From contig CAWJJQ010000008.1 of assembly GCA_963843255.1 (NCBI GenBank), positions 248,001 through 312,000 on the forward strand: a DNA stretch of 64,000 bases. Reading direction: 5' to 3'. The notes beneath the pieces were generated by a model. The model was not told the DNA's origin. It was given only the letters and a program-made list of their open reading frames with translations, and did no database searches. The position numbers were made by a program, and so were the translations under genes. This DNA is from Bog-159 sp963843255 (GTDB taxonomy: Bacteria > Acidobacteriota > Terriglobia > Bryobacterales > Bryobacteraceae). Shown here in pieces: positions 1 to 8,686 of this stretch. The first letter of the stretch is position 1. Each line of letters opens with the position of its first letter.

Positions 1-933
1 GCGTCCGATCCGGCCGTTCCCCGCGAGCGTTCCTTCACGTTCGAATATGCCGTCACGGTCAAAGATATCCCCGCCGGCGCGCACACCGTGGACATTTGGC
101 TGCCCGTCCCGCATGACGATGCCTTTCAGCGCATCACCAGCCTGCGCGTGGATACACCTTACCACTACGAAACCGCCACGGGTGCGGAGGATAATCGAAT
201 CCTGCACATCTGCGTCACCGATCTCAAAACTTCGTCGATCCCGGTGAACATCAGCTTCCAGGCCGTGCGGAAAGAGCGGATTCAGCCGCTGCTCTTAGGT
301 TCTCACACGGTTGCTGTAGAACAACCGTCCGACCTGTCACGCTATCTCCAGCCCGATCGCCTGGTGCCCCTCGACGATACCATCCGCAGCTGGGCGCATG
401 AAGTGGTCGCCGCCGCCGGCGCCACCACCGATCTCGAAATGGCCCGCGCCATCTACAATCACGTGGTGTCCACTGTCAAATACGATAAGACCGGTAAGGG
501 TTGGGGCAACGGCGACATCTATTATGCGTGCGACGCCCGGCGCGGCAACTGCACCGACTTCCACGCCATCTTCATCGGCTACGCCCGCGCCGTGGCCATC
601 CCCGCGCGCTTCGCCATCGGATTTCCCCTGCCCGCTGACCGCGGCGCAGGCAAGATCGCCGGCTATCACTGCTGGGCGGAATTTTACGCCAAAGGCATCG
701 GCTGGGTCCCCGTGGATGCCTCCGAAGCCGCCAAGAATCCGGCCAAACGCGAATACTTCTTCGGCGCGCACGACGAGAATCGCGTTGAGCTGTCCAAAGG
801 CCGCGACGTCCTGCTTGTGCCCCGGCAGCAGGGCCCCCCGCTGAACTATTTTGTCTATCCGTACGTCGAACTGGATGGCGCCAAATATCCCGGCGTCGAG
901 ACCAGTTACTCGTACCACGATCTGCCGCTATGA
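1..933 (+). CDS. Transglutaminase-like domain protein (5' partial)
   Basis: The reading frame is open from the first base, so the gene starts outside the window; the GTG at 88 is internal. About 310 residues are visible. A papain-like transglutaminase core is recognisable from its triad: Cys in RRGNCTDFH (codon 184), His in GYHCWAEFY (codon 223) and Asp in VPVDASEA (codon 239). Bacterial members act as proteases or peptidases on envelope substrates rather than true cross-linkers, and the substrate here is unknown. A small exported protein follows after 16 bases, so the two may be cotranscribed. The family call is secure, the function is not. Confidence 0.85.
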   Translation, partial: ASDPAVPRERSFTFEYAVTVKDIPAGAHTVDIWLPVPHDDAFQRITSLRVDTPYHYETATGAEDNRILHICVTDLKTSSIPVNISFQAVRKERIQPLLLGSHTVAVEQPSDLSRYLQPDRLVPLDDTIRSWAHEVVAAAGATTDLEMARAIYNHVVSTVKYDKTGKGWGNGDIYYACDARRGNCTDFHAIFIGYARAVAIPARFAIGFPLPADRGAGKIAGYHCWAEFYAKGIGWVPVDASEAAKNPAKREYFFGAHDENRVELSKGRDVLLVPRQQGPPLNYFVYPYVELDGAKYPGVETSYSYHDLPL

Positions 934-949
934 CGGCCACAGGAAATTC

Positions 950-1267
950 ATGAAACATCTATTGCGTTTCGCCGCCGTGGCTCTGCTGGCGCTCGCGCCC
1001 CGCGTGGCCCCGCAAGTCCGCCCGCCCCACGGCCCGCCCACGGGCGATGAAGCCAAGCTGCCCGACGGCAAATCCCAGCAGGACGAAATCCTAAAGGCCG
1101 ATCACGAGCGAGACCTCAAAGATGTAGCCCAAATGATCGACCTGGCTGAGCAATTGAAAGCCGAACTGGAAAAGAACGATCGCCACGTGCTCTCCATCTC
1201 CAGCCTCAAGAAGACCGAAGAAATTGAAAAACTGGCCAAACGCATTCACTCCCGCCTGGTGCGCTGA
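950..1267 (+). CDS. Small exported hypothetical protein
   Basis: This is a 105-residue protein starting at ATG 950, 16 bases after the preceding stop. In-frame codons upstream of 950 belong to the previous gene in another frame, and the hydrophobic signal segment begins right after this ATG. Residues 1-20 look like a signal peptide, followed by a Pro-rich stretch. From about residue 45 the protein is highly charged and helical (DEILKADHERDLKDV, then KAELEKNDR), probably a short coiled coil in the periplasm. No catalytic motif is visible and I do not recognise the family. Confidence 0.65.
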   Translation: MKHLLRFAAVALLALAPRVAPQVRPPHGPPTGDEAKLPDGKSQQDEILKADHERDLKDVAQMIDLAEQLKAELEKNDRHVLSISSLKKTEEIEKLAKRIHSRLVR

Positions 1268-2444
1268 CCCCGCCCGGCTGCTTCTCGCGGTCTTGCTTTC
1301 GCTGTTGCCGGCACTGCCCTGCCGCGCGCAGACCGCAAAATCCCCGCTGCTGGTCTTCCTGGGCGGCGACGTCAAGCTCTGGCAGGAGGAATGCCGGCAT
1401 CGCGGCTGGCAATTCCTCGATCCCTGGAGCGAAATCCCGGAAACCAGCACCGATCAGCGCGTAAAAGCCCTGGCCGCCAAAGTGGAGGAAACCGCCAAGA
1501 GCCCTTCGGTCGACCCAAATCGCGTCTACCTCGCCGCCCAGGGTGGCTCCGTATCCGCGCTGTTCTTCGTGGCCGCGCGCGTCCCCGACGTATGGGCCGC
1601 CGCCGTGGCCACCGGAGGCAGCCCACGCTCCGCCATCGATAGCAATCGGCTGTACGCCGCCAACACCACCAACCTGCCGGTGCTGTGGCTCTTCGCCGAG
1701 AAACAAGAGGAGCCGCTCGGCAAGAAACTGCAGTCCGCCGGCTTCAACCTCGAATGGCGCGAGCTTACCGTCGCGCAGCCGGCCGGGATCTTCGACTGGC
1801 TCGCGCAGCATACGCGCGACCCGTTCCCCACCACCGCCGATTGCGAAACCGGCAGCCGCATCTTCACCCATTGTTACTGGATCGATATCACCAGCTTCGA
1901 TCCCGGTGAAAGCAACGACGTGCTTGATTCGACGCGCGTCGAGCCGTTGGGATCCGCCGCCTCCCTGGCAGCCGGCCCGTTCGGCTACAATCCCGCCGAT
2001 CCCGGACCCGGCGTACAGGTCACTTCTCTCCCCGACAAATACGCCGGCCCCCTCAAACTAAACGACCGCATTGTCGAGCTAGGCGGCAAAGTGCTCAAAG
2101 ATGCGGCCGAGTATTCCCAGATCCTCTATCGCACCACCGAGGAAAAACCGGTCGTGATTATGGTCGCGCGCGGCAAGGACCACGTCCGCCTGGAGACCAA
2201 GATAGTCATGTCTCAGCGCGCCGAGACGCTCACGGCTCGGGTGCGCGGCCAGTTTCTGCCCGATATGCAGGAGGTCGAAATCGTCAGCCGCGCAGTCACG
2301 CAGATGAAAGTCACCCTGCCCGCCGCCTGGCTCCCGGTCAAAATCAATTGGAACGGAACCGAACTAGCCAATGCCACCGCCGCCGGCTGCTGGCTGCTCG
2401 ACGAGAAGAAGGAGTTACTAACCGCCAAACCCTGCCCAGAGTAG
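1224..2444 (+). CDS. Exported alpha/beta-hydrolase-like protein with PDZ domain
   Basis: A signal-like segment (LLLAVLLSLLPALPCRA) precedes a region resembling an alpha/beta hydrolase, with a nucleophile-elbow-like AAQGGSVSA near residue 110, where Ser would be the nucleophile. Residues about 270-340 form a PDZ-like domain (LKLNDRIVELGGKVL, then KPVVIMVARG). The start is uncertain. TTG 1224 lies inside the preceding gene and would give a 44-base overlap; TTG 1293 would shorten the signal peptide. No ATG or GTG lies near. The combination suggests a periplasmic esterase or protein-processing factor, but this is inferred from fold only. Confidence 0.65.
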   Translation: MKNWPNAFTPAWCADPARLLLAVLLSLLPALPCRAQTAKSPLLVFLGGDVKLWQEECRHRGWQFLDPWSEIPETSTDQRVKALAAKVEETAKSPSVDPNRVYLAAQGGSVSALFFVAARVPDVWAAAVATGGSPRSAIDSNRLYAANTTNLPVLWLFAEKQEEPLGKKLQSAGFNLEWRELTVAQPAGIFDWLAQHTRDPFPTTADCETGSRIFTHCYWIDITSFDPGESNDVLDSTRVEPLGSAASLAAGPFGYNPADPGPGVQVTSLPDKYAGPLKLNDRIVELGGKVLKDAAEYSQILYRTTEEKPVVIMVARGKDHVRLETKIVMSQRAETLTARVRGQFLPDMQEVEIVSRAVTQMKVTLPAAWLPVKINWNGTELANATAAGCWLLDEKKELLTAKPCPE

Positions 2445-2463
2445 TTGTGTCTAAGGCCGGCTA

Positions 2464-3855
2464 CTACTGAATCAAATACTGAGCCAGTTTCCCATCCGCC
2501 GTAGTGAAAGTGCTCAAATGCAGTGACTGCCCGTCGAACCCAATCGCAAAATGCCGGTAGGTCATGCCGCCGCGCAATTCCATCGACGTCTGCCGGAAAC
2601 TCACCGGCGTACCCAGCGGTTTCAAACTGGCCGCCGCGTCGTCCAGAACCTGCTTGGTAAAATAGGCGTCCGCATCCGGCGAAAGCAGCGCGCGATCGAT
2701 GCGCCCCCCCTGCAATTCAGCGAAAATGCTCCGCGCCCGCTCCAGTTGCCGCGCCGCTTGCGGATCTTCGGCCTCCCCCACCAGCAGCGGCGCAATCTGA
2801 CCCGTGATTCTGCCCGGCGCGCTTGACCCGTCCCGGTTCGCCAGCACCACCACCGCCGCGCCTTCATCCAGCCACACCGTATTCTGGCTGACAAAGCCCG
2901 AAACCGCGCCGCCATGTTGCAGCCGTGGATGGCCGCCCGCACCCTCCACCCCCACGCCCAGCGCGTAACCAGTCGGCGCGCCATTCTTCAACCGCACCGG
3001 CGTGATCATAGCATCGAGCGAGGCGGGTTTCAGCAGTCTGCGCTCGATCAGCGACAGGTCCCACAAGGCCAGGTCGCGAGCGGTCATACCCAGTTCGCCC
3101 GCCGCAAAGAGCCACCCGCGCCCCTCCGGTTCCACCGGCCGCACCGGCCCCAGCGCGAAACGCGTATATCCCGAAGCATCGCCGGACTGCAGCAAGACCT
3201 GGGTCAGGTCCACCGGTGTCTCCATTCCCAGCGGCCTGAAGATGCGGGTTTCGAGGAAGCGCATCAGCGGCATACCCGAAGCCTGCTCCACAATGCGCCC
3301 AGCTGCCACATAATTCGTATTGCTGTACTGCCAGCGCGTTCCTGGATCGAAATCCAGCGGCTTCCGCGCCCACTGGTTCAGGATCTGTTCCGGCGTCACG
3401 GGCTTCGCCATATATGGCGCGACATAATCGAGCGGATAGTAATCCTGATAACCGGATGTGTGCGAAAGCAGCTCGCGGATGGTGATCTCGCCCGCTCGCG
3501 TCAATTCGGGTAGATAGCGCGACACCTTGTCGTCGAGCGTTAACTTACCGTCTTCGGCCAGCAGCAGAACCGCGGCCGCCAGAAACTGCTTGCTGACCGA
3601 CCCGATACTGTACCGCATCTCCGCCCGCGCCGTTGTCGCCGGATCCAGCCTCGCTTTGCCGTAGGCCTTCACGTAAGCGATCTGTTTGTCTTTCACGATG
3701 GCGATCGACGCACTGGGAGTCCCGCTGTCCACCAGCGCCTTCTCCACCGACGCGTCAATTCTGGCTGAAATCCCGGCCGGAATCTCCGCCGCCATCCGCT
3801 GGGCCGCCGGCCCCGCCGCCAGCGCCAGCACGATCACGCAAAGTCTCTTCTTCAT
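2464..3855 (-). CDS. Serine hydrolase, class C beta-lactamase/DD-peptidase fold
   Basis: This is a 463-residue exported protein with a signal peptide at residues 1-23. The beta-lactamase-fold active site is visible: SVSK at residues 86-89 (Ser nucleophile plus Lys) and a Tyr-Ser-Asn element (YSNTNY) near residue 180. A C-terminal region of about 100 residues after the catalytic domain is typical of esterase-like or peptidase-like members of the AmpC/EstB family. The substrate could be a D-amino-acid peptide, a beta-lactam or an ester, and the sequence does not decide between them. It is convergent with the hydrolase/PDZ gene, with only 19 bases between their stops. Confidence 0.85.
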   Translation of the reverse strand: MKKRLCVIVLALAAGPAAQRMAAEIPAGISARIDASVEKALVDSGTPSASIAIVKDKQIAYVKAYGKARLDPATTARAEMRYSIGSVSKQFLAAAVLLLAEDGKLTLDDKVSRYLPELTRAGEITIRELLSHTSGYQDYYPLDYVAPYMAKPVTPEQILNQWARKPLDFDPGTRWQYSNTNYVAAGRIVEQASGMPLMRFLETRIFRPLGMETPVDLTQVLLQSGDASGYTRFALGPVRPVEPEGRGWLFAAGELGMTARDLALWDLSLIERRLLKPASLDAMITPVRLKNGAPTGYALGVGVEGAGGHPRLQHGGAVSGFVSQNTVWLDEGAAVVVLANRDGSSAPGRITGQIAPLLVGEAEDPQAARQLERARSIFAELQGGRIDRALLSPDADAYFTKQVLDDAAASLKPLGTPVSFRQTSMELRGGMTYRHFAIGFDGQSLHLSTFTTADGKLAQYLIQ

Positions 3856-3971
3856 ATGTTGGAAGCTCCGGCTTCAGTGCAATTATAAACACAAGCACAA
3901 GCCCCGGACAGCTGCCCCGGGCCTCCTGTATCGAACGCGACACCCGCTAGTACCTGTTCGGTCCCAGGTCA

Positions 3972-4000
3972 TTTACCCGGCACCAGCCGTTCTCTATAAT
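3972..4000 (+). promoter_or_regulatory. Sigma70-type promoter for the anchor-P-like surface protein
   Basis: A perfect TATAAT at 3995-4000 lies 17 bases after TTTACC (3972-3977, four of six matches to TTGACA). The start codon at 4083 follows after a leader of about 75 bases that carries a strong AGAAGGAG ribosome site at 4066-4073. Confidence 0.55.
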
Positions 4001-4082
4001 TCCAACCAGAGTGAGGGACACAAGTTAGTATAGATCGACCTTGTGTACCCTTCCTTACCCAATTTAGAAGGAGACTAAACCA

Positions 4083-5345
4083 GTGCATAATACGACTAAC
4101 TCACAAAGTACTTCAAGACACACGCAGTTACTATTGGTGGTGATATTGGCCGGAGCTCTCTATTGTCCCGCTCTGTTTTGCCAGGTAGAAACGGGTTATT
4201 CCGGCAAAGCCTATGGGACTAAAGTATCCGTTACTCCAGGCAATAGCTCCATTACTTCCGGTACCACGACCGTAAGCCTGATCTGCACGGAGCAAACCGG
4301 GATTTCGAACTCCAATAGCGTCGCCAACGTAGTGTTGCCGCCGCTGGCATCCACCGGTTTAATCGATACATCCGTGGTCTCGGCCGCTGCCGGTAATGCC
4401 AACTCTTCCACCGCCATGGCCACCGTGAACGGCATCAACCTGCTGGGAGGGTTGGTCACCGCCGAAGCCGTCGAATCGGTCAGCAGTTCCATCTCGAGTT
4501 CCGGAGGTTTCTCCACCAGCAGCGCGGGAACCACGTTCACCAATGCGCACGTCCTGGGACTGCCGGTGCACATCAATGTGGCCCCGAATACCAGGATCGT
4601 TCTGCCCGGCATCGGTTATGTGGTCCTGAACGAGCAGGGTTCCCAGGTCACTTCCACCGGTGCCCGGCTTACCGTCAACGCCATCCACATCAAGGTGTCA
4701 CAGGATAATACCCTAGGTCTTCCCATCGGAACCGATTTGATCGTGGCCCACGCGCAAAGCGATACCTTGATCAACGAAGGTCTGCTTGCCGGCTTCGGCT
4801 ATGGCTCGTCCGTAAATGCCGGCACTGTCCAAGCTGGCCGGTCCGCGGAAGTAACCCTCGGCTGTACCGGAACCAACGATGAAGTGGAATCCAACGATGT
4901 GGCCGGCGTAAACGTGCCCGGCATTCTTACGGCTGGCGTGGTTCACACCACCGCTACCGGGACGGTCACTCCCGCCGGCGCCTCGGGCACAATCACCGCC
5001 AGCGTTGCCGGAGTCGATCTGCTCGCCAGTCTCGTAACAGCCAGTGCGGTCACGGCCCAAGCCAATGCCGCTTCCGGCAGCGGCGGCATCACCCTGAGCG
5101 ATACCGGTTCGTTGTTTGTTGGCCTGGCGGTCGCCGGACACCCCGAGATAGGCGCGAACCCGGATCCCAACACCAGAGTATCCATCGCCGGCCTCGGGAC
5201 CCTCTGGCTCCATCGCGTCCTCCAAACCTCCACGTCGATCGAGGTTCGTATGGTCGAACTGGTTGTCGACGTAGACAATTCCTTCGGCCTGCCGGTGGGC
5301 GCCGATATCCGCGTCGCGGTCGCGCACACTGGCGTGATCCACTAG
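4083..5345 (+). CDS. Exported choice-of-anchor-P-like surface protein with internal duplication
   Basis: The start is GTG 4083, set by AGAAGGAG nine bases upstream. A signal peptide spans about residues 1-34. The mature part begins with a GYSGKAYGTKV-like segment and is rich in Ser, Thr, Val, Ala and Gly, as expected for a beta-rich surface or secreted protein. Two homologous halves are visible. Each has LVTA-AV followed by a Gly/Ser-rich turn, then PNTR-V-(L/I)-GLG-like and a V-DN(T/S)(L/F)GLP(I/V)GAD-like segment, at about residues 120-230 and 315-415. This layout resembles the choice-of-anchor P domain. No catalytic residues are evident. A hairpin follows the stop. Confidence 0.7.
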   Translation: MHNTTNSQSTSRHTQLLLVVILAGALYCPALFCQVETGYSGKAYGTKVSVTPGNSSITSGTTTVSLICTEQTGISNSNSVANVVLPPLASTGLIDTSVVSAAAGNANSSTAMATVNGINLLGGLVTAEAVESVSSSISSSGGFSTSSAGTTFTNAHVLGLPVHINVAPNTRIVLPGIGYVVLNEQGSQVTSTGARLTVNAIHIKVSQDNTLGLPIGTDLIVAHAQSDTLINEGLLAGFGYGSSVNAGTVQAGRSAEVTLGCTGTNDEVESNDVAGVNVPGILTAGVVHTTATGTVTPAGASGTITASVAGVDLLASLVTASAVTAQANAASGSGGITLSDTGSLFVGLAVAGHPEIGANPDPNTRVSIAGLGTLWLHRVLQTSTSIEVRMVELVVDVDNSFGLPVGADIRVAVAHTGVIH

Positions 5346-5355
5346 CCGCCGGGTA

Positions 5356-5379
5356 GAGGGGATGGTACGCCATCCCCTC
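5356..5379 (+). terminator. Hairpin after the surface protein gene
   Basis: A perfect 10-bp stem (GAGGGGATGG / CCATCCCCTC) with a TACG tetraloop begins 11 bases after the stop at 5345. There is no long T-run, so it may be an inefficient terminator or an RNA 3'-end stabiliser. Confidence 0.55.
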
Positions 5380-5504
5380 ACTTGCCGCTTGCTGCGAGAT
5401 AACTCTGTGAATTGACGCACGGCGGCGCATACTGTACGGTAACCCCGTTGCCCCCGCACGCATCCGAAGTGAGTTATCCGCAGGTTCCTGCAACGAGTAT
5501 CCTG

Positions 5505-6338
5505 ATGAAATTAACCGTCGCTTCAGTACTGCTCTTTACTTGTCTCGCCGCTCCTTATGCCATGGGCCAGACGGCCGCGTCACCGCAGTCGAACCCCCCG
5601 GCTTCTTCCGCCGACCTTCCCCAGCAGCCATTGCCGCCGCCGGCTTCACCCCCGGCGCCGGCCGCGGACCGGCCCGTTTCTCTCAAGCGGTTGATCCCCA
5701 ACATACTGAGCGATCAAAAACAGATATGGACGTTTCCCGTGCGGCTCGGCCATGGCCAGGACTGGATACCTACTGCCGGCATCATCGGAGCCACCGCCGC
5801 GCTGGTTGCCGCGGACCCCAGCGAGGCCTCCTGGTTCCATCACACGCCCGCCTTCCATTCCTTCAATAATGTCTTCACCAGCAACGTCACCATGGCCGGA
5901 ATCATCGCCGCGCCTGTCTCGATGTTCGCCGCCGGCCTGATCCGCAAGGACCCTAAAATGGAGCGCACCGCGCTGTTCACCGGCGAGGCGCTGGCCGATA
6001 CCGAAATCGTGGCCACTGTTCTGAAAGACATTACCAATCGCGCTCGGCCGCGGACCATTCCCGTTAAAGGCAACTACTCGGATACTTGGTTTGAGGCCGG
6101 TTCGCCCGTCACCGGCGGTGGCGGATTTCCGTCCGGCCACACCATCGCGGCTTTCTCCGTCGCCACTATAATCGCCCGCCGCTACGGCAATCACCGTTGG
6201 GTCCCGTTCGTCGCCTACGGTATGGCCGCGCTGGTCGGCTTCTCGCGTGTTTCTCTTTCCGCGCATTTTCTGTCGGACGTCTTCGTGGGAGCCGCGCTGG
6301 GCTATTCCATCAGCCGCTTTTCCGTTCTGCGCCAGTAA
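5505..6338 (+). CDS. PAP2-family phosphatase, exported
   Basis: ATG 5505 is chosen because a signal peptide (MKLTVASVLLFTCLAAPYAMG) starts there; upstream in-frame codons read through non-coding DNA. A Pro-rich linker follows. The three PAP2 signature motifs are all present near the C-terminus: KDITNRARP, FPSGH and SRVSLSAHFLSDV, giving the Lys/Arg phosphate ligands and the two catalytic His plus Asp. Such enzymes dephosphorylate lipid phosphates such as phosphatidic acid or undecaprenyl pyrophosphate. The substrate is not determined. About 296 bases without a recognisable gene follow. Confidence 0.85.
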   Translation: MKLTVASVLLFTCLAAPYAMGQTAASPQSNPPASSADLPQQPLPPPASPPAPAADRPVSLKRLIPNILSDQKQIWTFPVRLGHGQDWIPTAGIIGATAALVAADPSEASWFHHTPAFHSFNNVFTSNVTMAGIIAAPVSMFAAGLIRKDPKMERTALFTGEALADTEIVATVLKDITNRARPRTIPVKGNYSDTWFEAGSPVTGGGGFPSGHTIAAFSVATIIARRYGNHRWVPFVAYGMAALVGFSRVSLSAHFLSDVFVGAALGYSISRFSVLRQ

Positions 6339-6634
6339 TCTGTACCTCTGCGAACATATCGGCGCGATTCTAAGCCGCCCATCAACCATCGGTTTCCTGC
6401 CTTTTCCGCGACCTGGCGTACGTGATCCTTCATACCTGGCCCAGCAACTGCTGTAACACGCATGACAGGCTGTATTACGAGCAGCCTGGCAAAAGCGCAA
6501 GCAGGCGGTGCCCGCGCCGGCAAGCAGGTTCGGAACTCTCGGATGATGTCCAGCACGGCCGGCCCGCGCCTGTAGGAACTTGATATCGGTGTGGCCGCGG
6601 CCCCGTTTGCGCGGTTACTTTTAAAGGAGAAGGC

Positions 6635-7075
6635 ATGAAACATACAAGAGACCTCTTACTTACGGCAGTCAGTGTCCTGGCGCTCTCATCCGTGCCCGCG
6701 ATGTTCGCGCAAGACCAGGAACATCACGACGACCAGGCGCGCCAGGAGCGCGACGGACAGGGCGCTAAGGGCCATGATCGAGACGATCACGCCCGTGAAT
6801 ACCATTTTCGCCAGGAAGATGCCCCTAAACTGCGCGAACACTACAAGGATGTCGACCGTGTAGATGTTACGCACCGGACCACCATAGTGGCCGGCGCCAG
6901 ATTGCCTGGGGACTGGCATCGGCGCATGCGCCCTGTCCCAGTGGCTGTGGTGCGCGAACTGGCGCCGCCGCCTCCCGGCTACGTCTTCGGTTTCTATGAC
7001 GGCTACTGTGTGGTCTATGACCCGGCCACAGGCTTGATAGCCGACGTAATTGATCTGGCAACCTTACCCCGTTAA
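6635..7075 (+). CDS. Small exported His/Asp-rich protein, RcnB/DUF1236-like
   Basis: This 146-residue protein starts at ATG 6635 with a good AAAGGAGA site just upstream. A signal peptide ends near MFAQ (residue 26), followed by a His/Asp/Arg-rich segment (residues 27-65), then a small C-terminal domain ending in a YCVVYDPATGLIADVIDL-like strand pair. That C-terminal pattern is similar to the DUF1236/RcnB-type periplasmic proteins, and the His/Asp-rich part could bind metal. Both points are inference from pattern. A perfect stem-loop separates it from the convergent neighbour. Confidence 0.65.
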   Translation: MKHTRDLLLTAVSVLALSSVPAMFAQDQEHHDDQARQERDGQGAKGHDRDDHAREYHFRQEDAPKLREHYKDVDRVDVTHRTTIVAGARLPGDWHRRMRPVPVAVVRELAPPPPGYVFGFYDGYCVVYDPATGLIADVIDLATLPR

Positions 7076-7080
7076 TCGCC

Positions 7081-7116
7081 TGGGTTCCGGGCGGACCGTG
7101 TACCGGCCGGAACCCA
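7081..7116. terminator. Bidirectional hairpin between convergent genes
   Basis: A perfect 10-bp inverted repeat (TGGGTTCCGG at 7081-7090, CCGGAACCCA at 7107-7116) sits exactly between the stops at 7075 and 7120. It lacks a T-run but its position suits a shared terminator. Confidence 0.6.
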
Positions 7117-7119
7117 AGC

Positions 7120-7566
7120 CTACCTCCCGAATCGTCGTACGCTGAAGGAGATCGGCAACCCTACGACGACCATGTGTACCGCCAGCCCCAGAATCAAGTC
7201 ATGTAGCGAATACGGCCCCCGGGCGTGCAGCGCCGAGAGCGGCAGAACCACCAACCTCATCACCTCTTCCACCGCTCCGCCAAAAAACAGACCGCACACC
7301 AGGGGGTGTTCCGTCATAATAGTGAGCCGCCGGCTGGCCGCGTAGTAAACCGCAGCCGCGGAGCATGCGATAAAGAAGTGCAGCAATACGCCCAGCACGT
7401 ACGTGCCGGCGCCTCCCTGGAAAGCCACCCGGCCCAGCAGGCCCGCGGCGATCGCCAGCGGAATGTCCCATCCGAACAAAACGCAGGCGTGCGTCAGATC
7501 CAGCGTTCCGGCAATCAGTCCTCCTGCTCCGATCGCCAACAGAGCCTTCCGTTTCTCGTCGCTCAT
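7120..7566 (-). CDS. Four-helix integral membrane protein of unknown function
   Basis: This 148-residue protein has about four transmembrane segments, including AIGAGGLIAGTLDLTHACVL, a GVLLHFFIACSAAAVYYAA segment and LILGLAVHMVVVGLPISF. It resembles small uncharacterised membrane proteins common in acidobacteria that carry a G(L/I)IAGTLD-type first helix and an LHFFIA helix. No catalytic motif is visible. It is transcribed away from the winged-helix regulator, whose promoter lies just beyond its start. Confidence 0.65.
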   Translation of the reverse strand: MSDEKRKALLAIGAGGLIAGTLDLTHACVLFGWDIPLAIAAGLLGRVAFQGGAGTYVLGVLLHFFIACSAAAVYYAASRRLTIMTEHPLVCGLFFGGAVEEVMRLVVLPLSALHARGPYSLHDLILGLAVHMVVVGLPISFSVRRFGR

Positions 7567-7660
7567 CCGATATCCTCTCTCTCACCGGATATCGCGCTGC
7601 GCCCTGGAAGTCCTGAACCGCGCTTGAAACATCCTGAATCCTTCTGAAAATCCGCGAAGT

Positions 7661-7669
7661 TGGTATAAT
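7661..7669 (+). promoter_or_regulatory. Extended -10 promoter of the CadC-like regulator
   Basis: TGGTATAAT matches an extended -10 (TGn plus perfect TATAAT at 7664-7669), 14 bases before ATG 7684. No good -35 is seen 16-18 bases upstream, as expected for an extended -10 promoter. The 5' leader would be very short. Confidence 0.5.
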
Positions 7670-7683
7670 CGGCGCGATCCCGC

Positions 7684-8184
7684 ATGGAACCTCCAACCTC
7701 CGCGATGTTGCGCATCGGCGATTGGTGCGTCGATCCCAAGTCCGGCCCGATTTCACGCGACGGCGAAACCGCCCGCCTGGAGGAGCGCACCCTGCGGCTG
7801 CTGTTGTGCCTTGCCAGTCACGCCGGCGAAGTCGTCAGCATCGATGACCTACTCACCCACATTTGGCCGGGGGTCGCCGTCAGCCCGGACTCCGTCTACC
7901 AGGCAGTAGCCACCCTGCGCCGCCAGCTTGGCGACAATCCTCGCAAGCCCGTTTACATCTCGACCGTGCCACGCTTGGGGTACCGCCTGGTGGCGGCGCT
8001 AGTGGCGGCGGCCGGCCCCGCAGTCCAGTATCCGCCGGCCCCCGCTCCGCGCCGCCGTGCCAGACTTGGCTTCGCCCGGGCTACCGCCGCGTCGATCTGC
8101 CTCACGGTCATCGCGATTTTCCTTTTCCGCGGTAAAATTGCCGGCAACAACCACGCCGCCACTCCCCCGTCGTGCAGCCGCTGA
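7684..8184 (+). CDS. CadC-like winged-helix regulator, N-terminal part (frameshifted)
   Basis: Residues about 8-105 form an OmpR/PhoB-type winged helix (RTLRLLLCLASHAGEVVS, AVATLRRQLGDNP, YISTVPRLGYRL). A Pro/Arg-rich linker and one transmembrane helix (AASICLTVIAIFLF) follow, the layout of CadC-like membrane-bound regulators. The frame stops at 8184, but the expected C-terminal IAVLPF domain begins at 8172 in the -1 frame. Adding one C to the CCCCC run at 8164-8168 would join both frames into one protein of about 297 residues. Either the gene is broken, it uses -1 slippage, or the base call is wrong. Confidence 0.75.
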   Translation: MEPPTSAMLRIGDWCVDPKSGPISRDGETARLEERTLRLLLCLASHAGEVVSIDDLLTHIWPGVAVSPDSVYQAVATLRRQLGDNPRKPVYISTVPRLGYRLVAALVAAAGPAVQYPPAPAPRRRARLGFARATAASICLTVIAIFLFRGKIAGNNHAATPPSCSR

Positions 8185-8576
8185 AATCCATCGCCGTGTT
8201 GCCCTTCCTCGATCTGACTCCAGGCATGCATCAGGAAGAATTCGCCGACGGCATGACCGAGGAACTGATCGACAAGCTCAGCAAAATCCCCGGCCTTCGC
8301 GTGCCGCCTCCCACGTCCTCGTTTTATTTCAAGGGGAAGCAAATACCCGTCGCGGCGATAGCCAAGTCGCTGGGCGTGGCCTATGTGCTGGATGGCAGCG
8401 TGCGCAAGTCGGGCGTCTGGCTGCGCGTCGGCGCACGATTGATCCGGGTAGACAACGGATACGTGATCTGGTCGGAAACCTACGACCGGCGCTTCGATAA
8501 CATCCTAATGGTCCAGGACGGCATCGCCGCCGACGTGGTGAAAGCGCTGGGCGCATCCATCGCTGCCGCACAATGA
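8172..8576 (+). CDS. CadC-like regulator, C-terminal IAVLPF (TolB/FlgO-like) domain
   Basis: This frame opens with KSIAVLPFLDLTPG and continues with EFADGMTEELIDKLSKIPGLRV, the domain that normally follows the membrane helix of acidobacterial CadC-like regulators. It also contains VAYVLDGSVRKSG and RLIRVDNGYVIWSETYDR. GTG 8172 could serve as a start, but there is no convincing ribosome site and the domain is never expected alone, so it is most likely the second half of the regulator at 7684. The protein stops right after this domain with no TPR repeats, shorter than many relatives. Confidence 0.7.
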   Translation: MQPLKSIAVLPFLDLTPGMHQEEFADGMTEELIDKLSKIPGLRVPPPTSSFYFKGKQIPVAAIAKSLGVAYVLDGSVRKSGVWLRVGARLIRVDNGYVIWSETYDRRFDNILMVQDGIAADVVKALGASIAAAQ

Positions 8577-8686
8577 TCTGCAGGTCGGTACTTGTACAGG
8601 TCCGCTTGCCGGCAGGCATCCACCTCTACACCAAGTCAACCCGCTTCACCGCGCTAATGGCATATTTCGCTGCCCTCTAATCCTGC

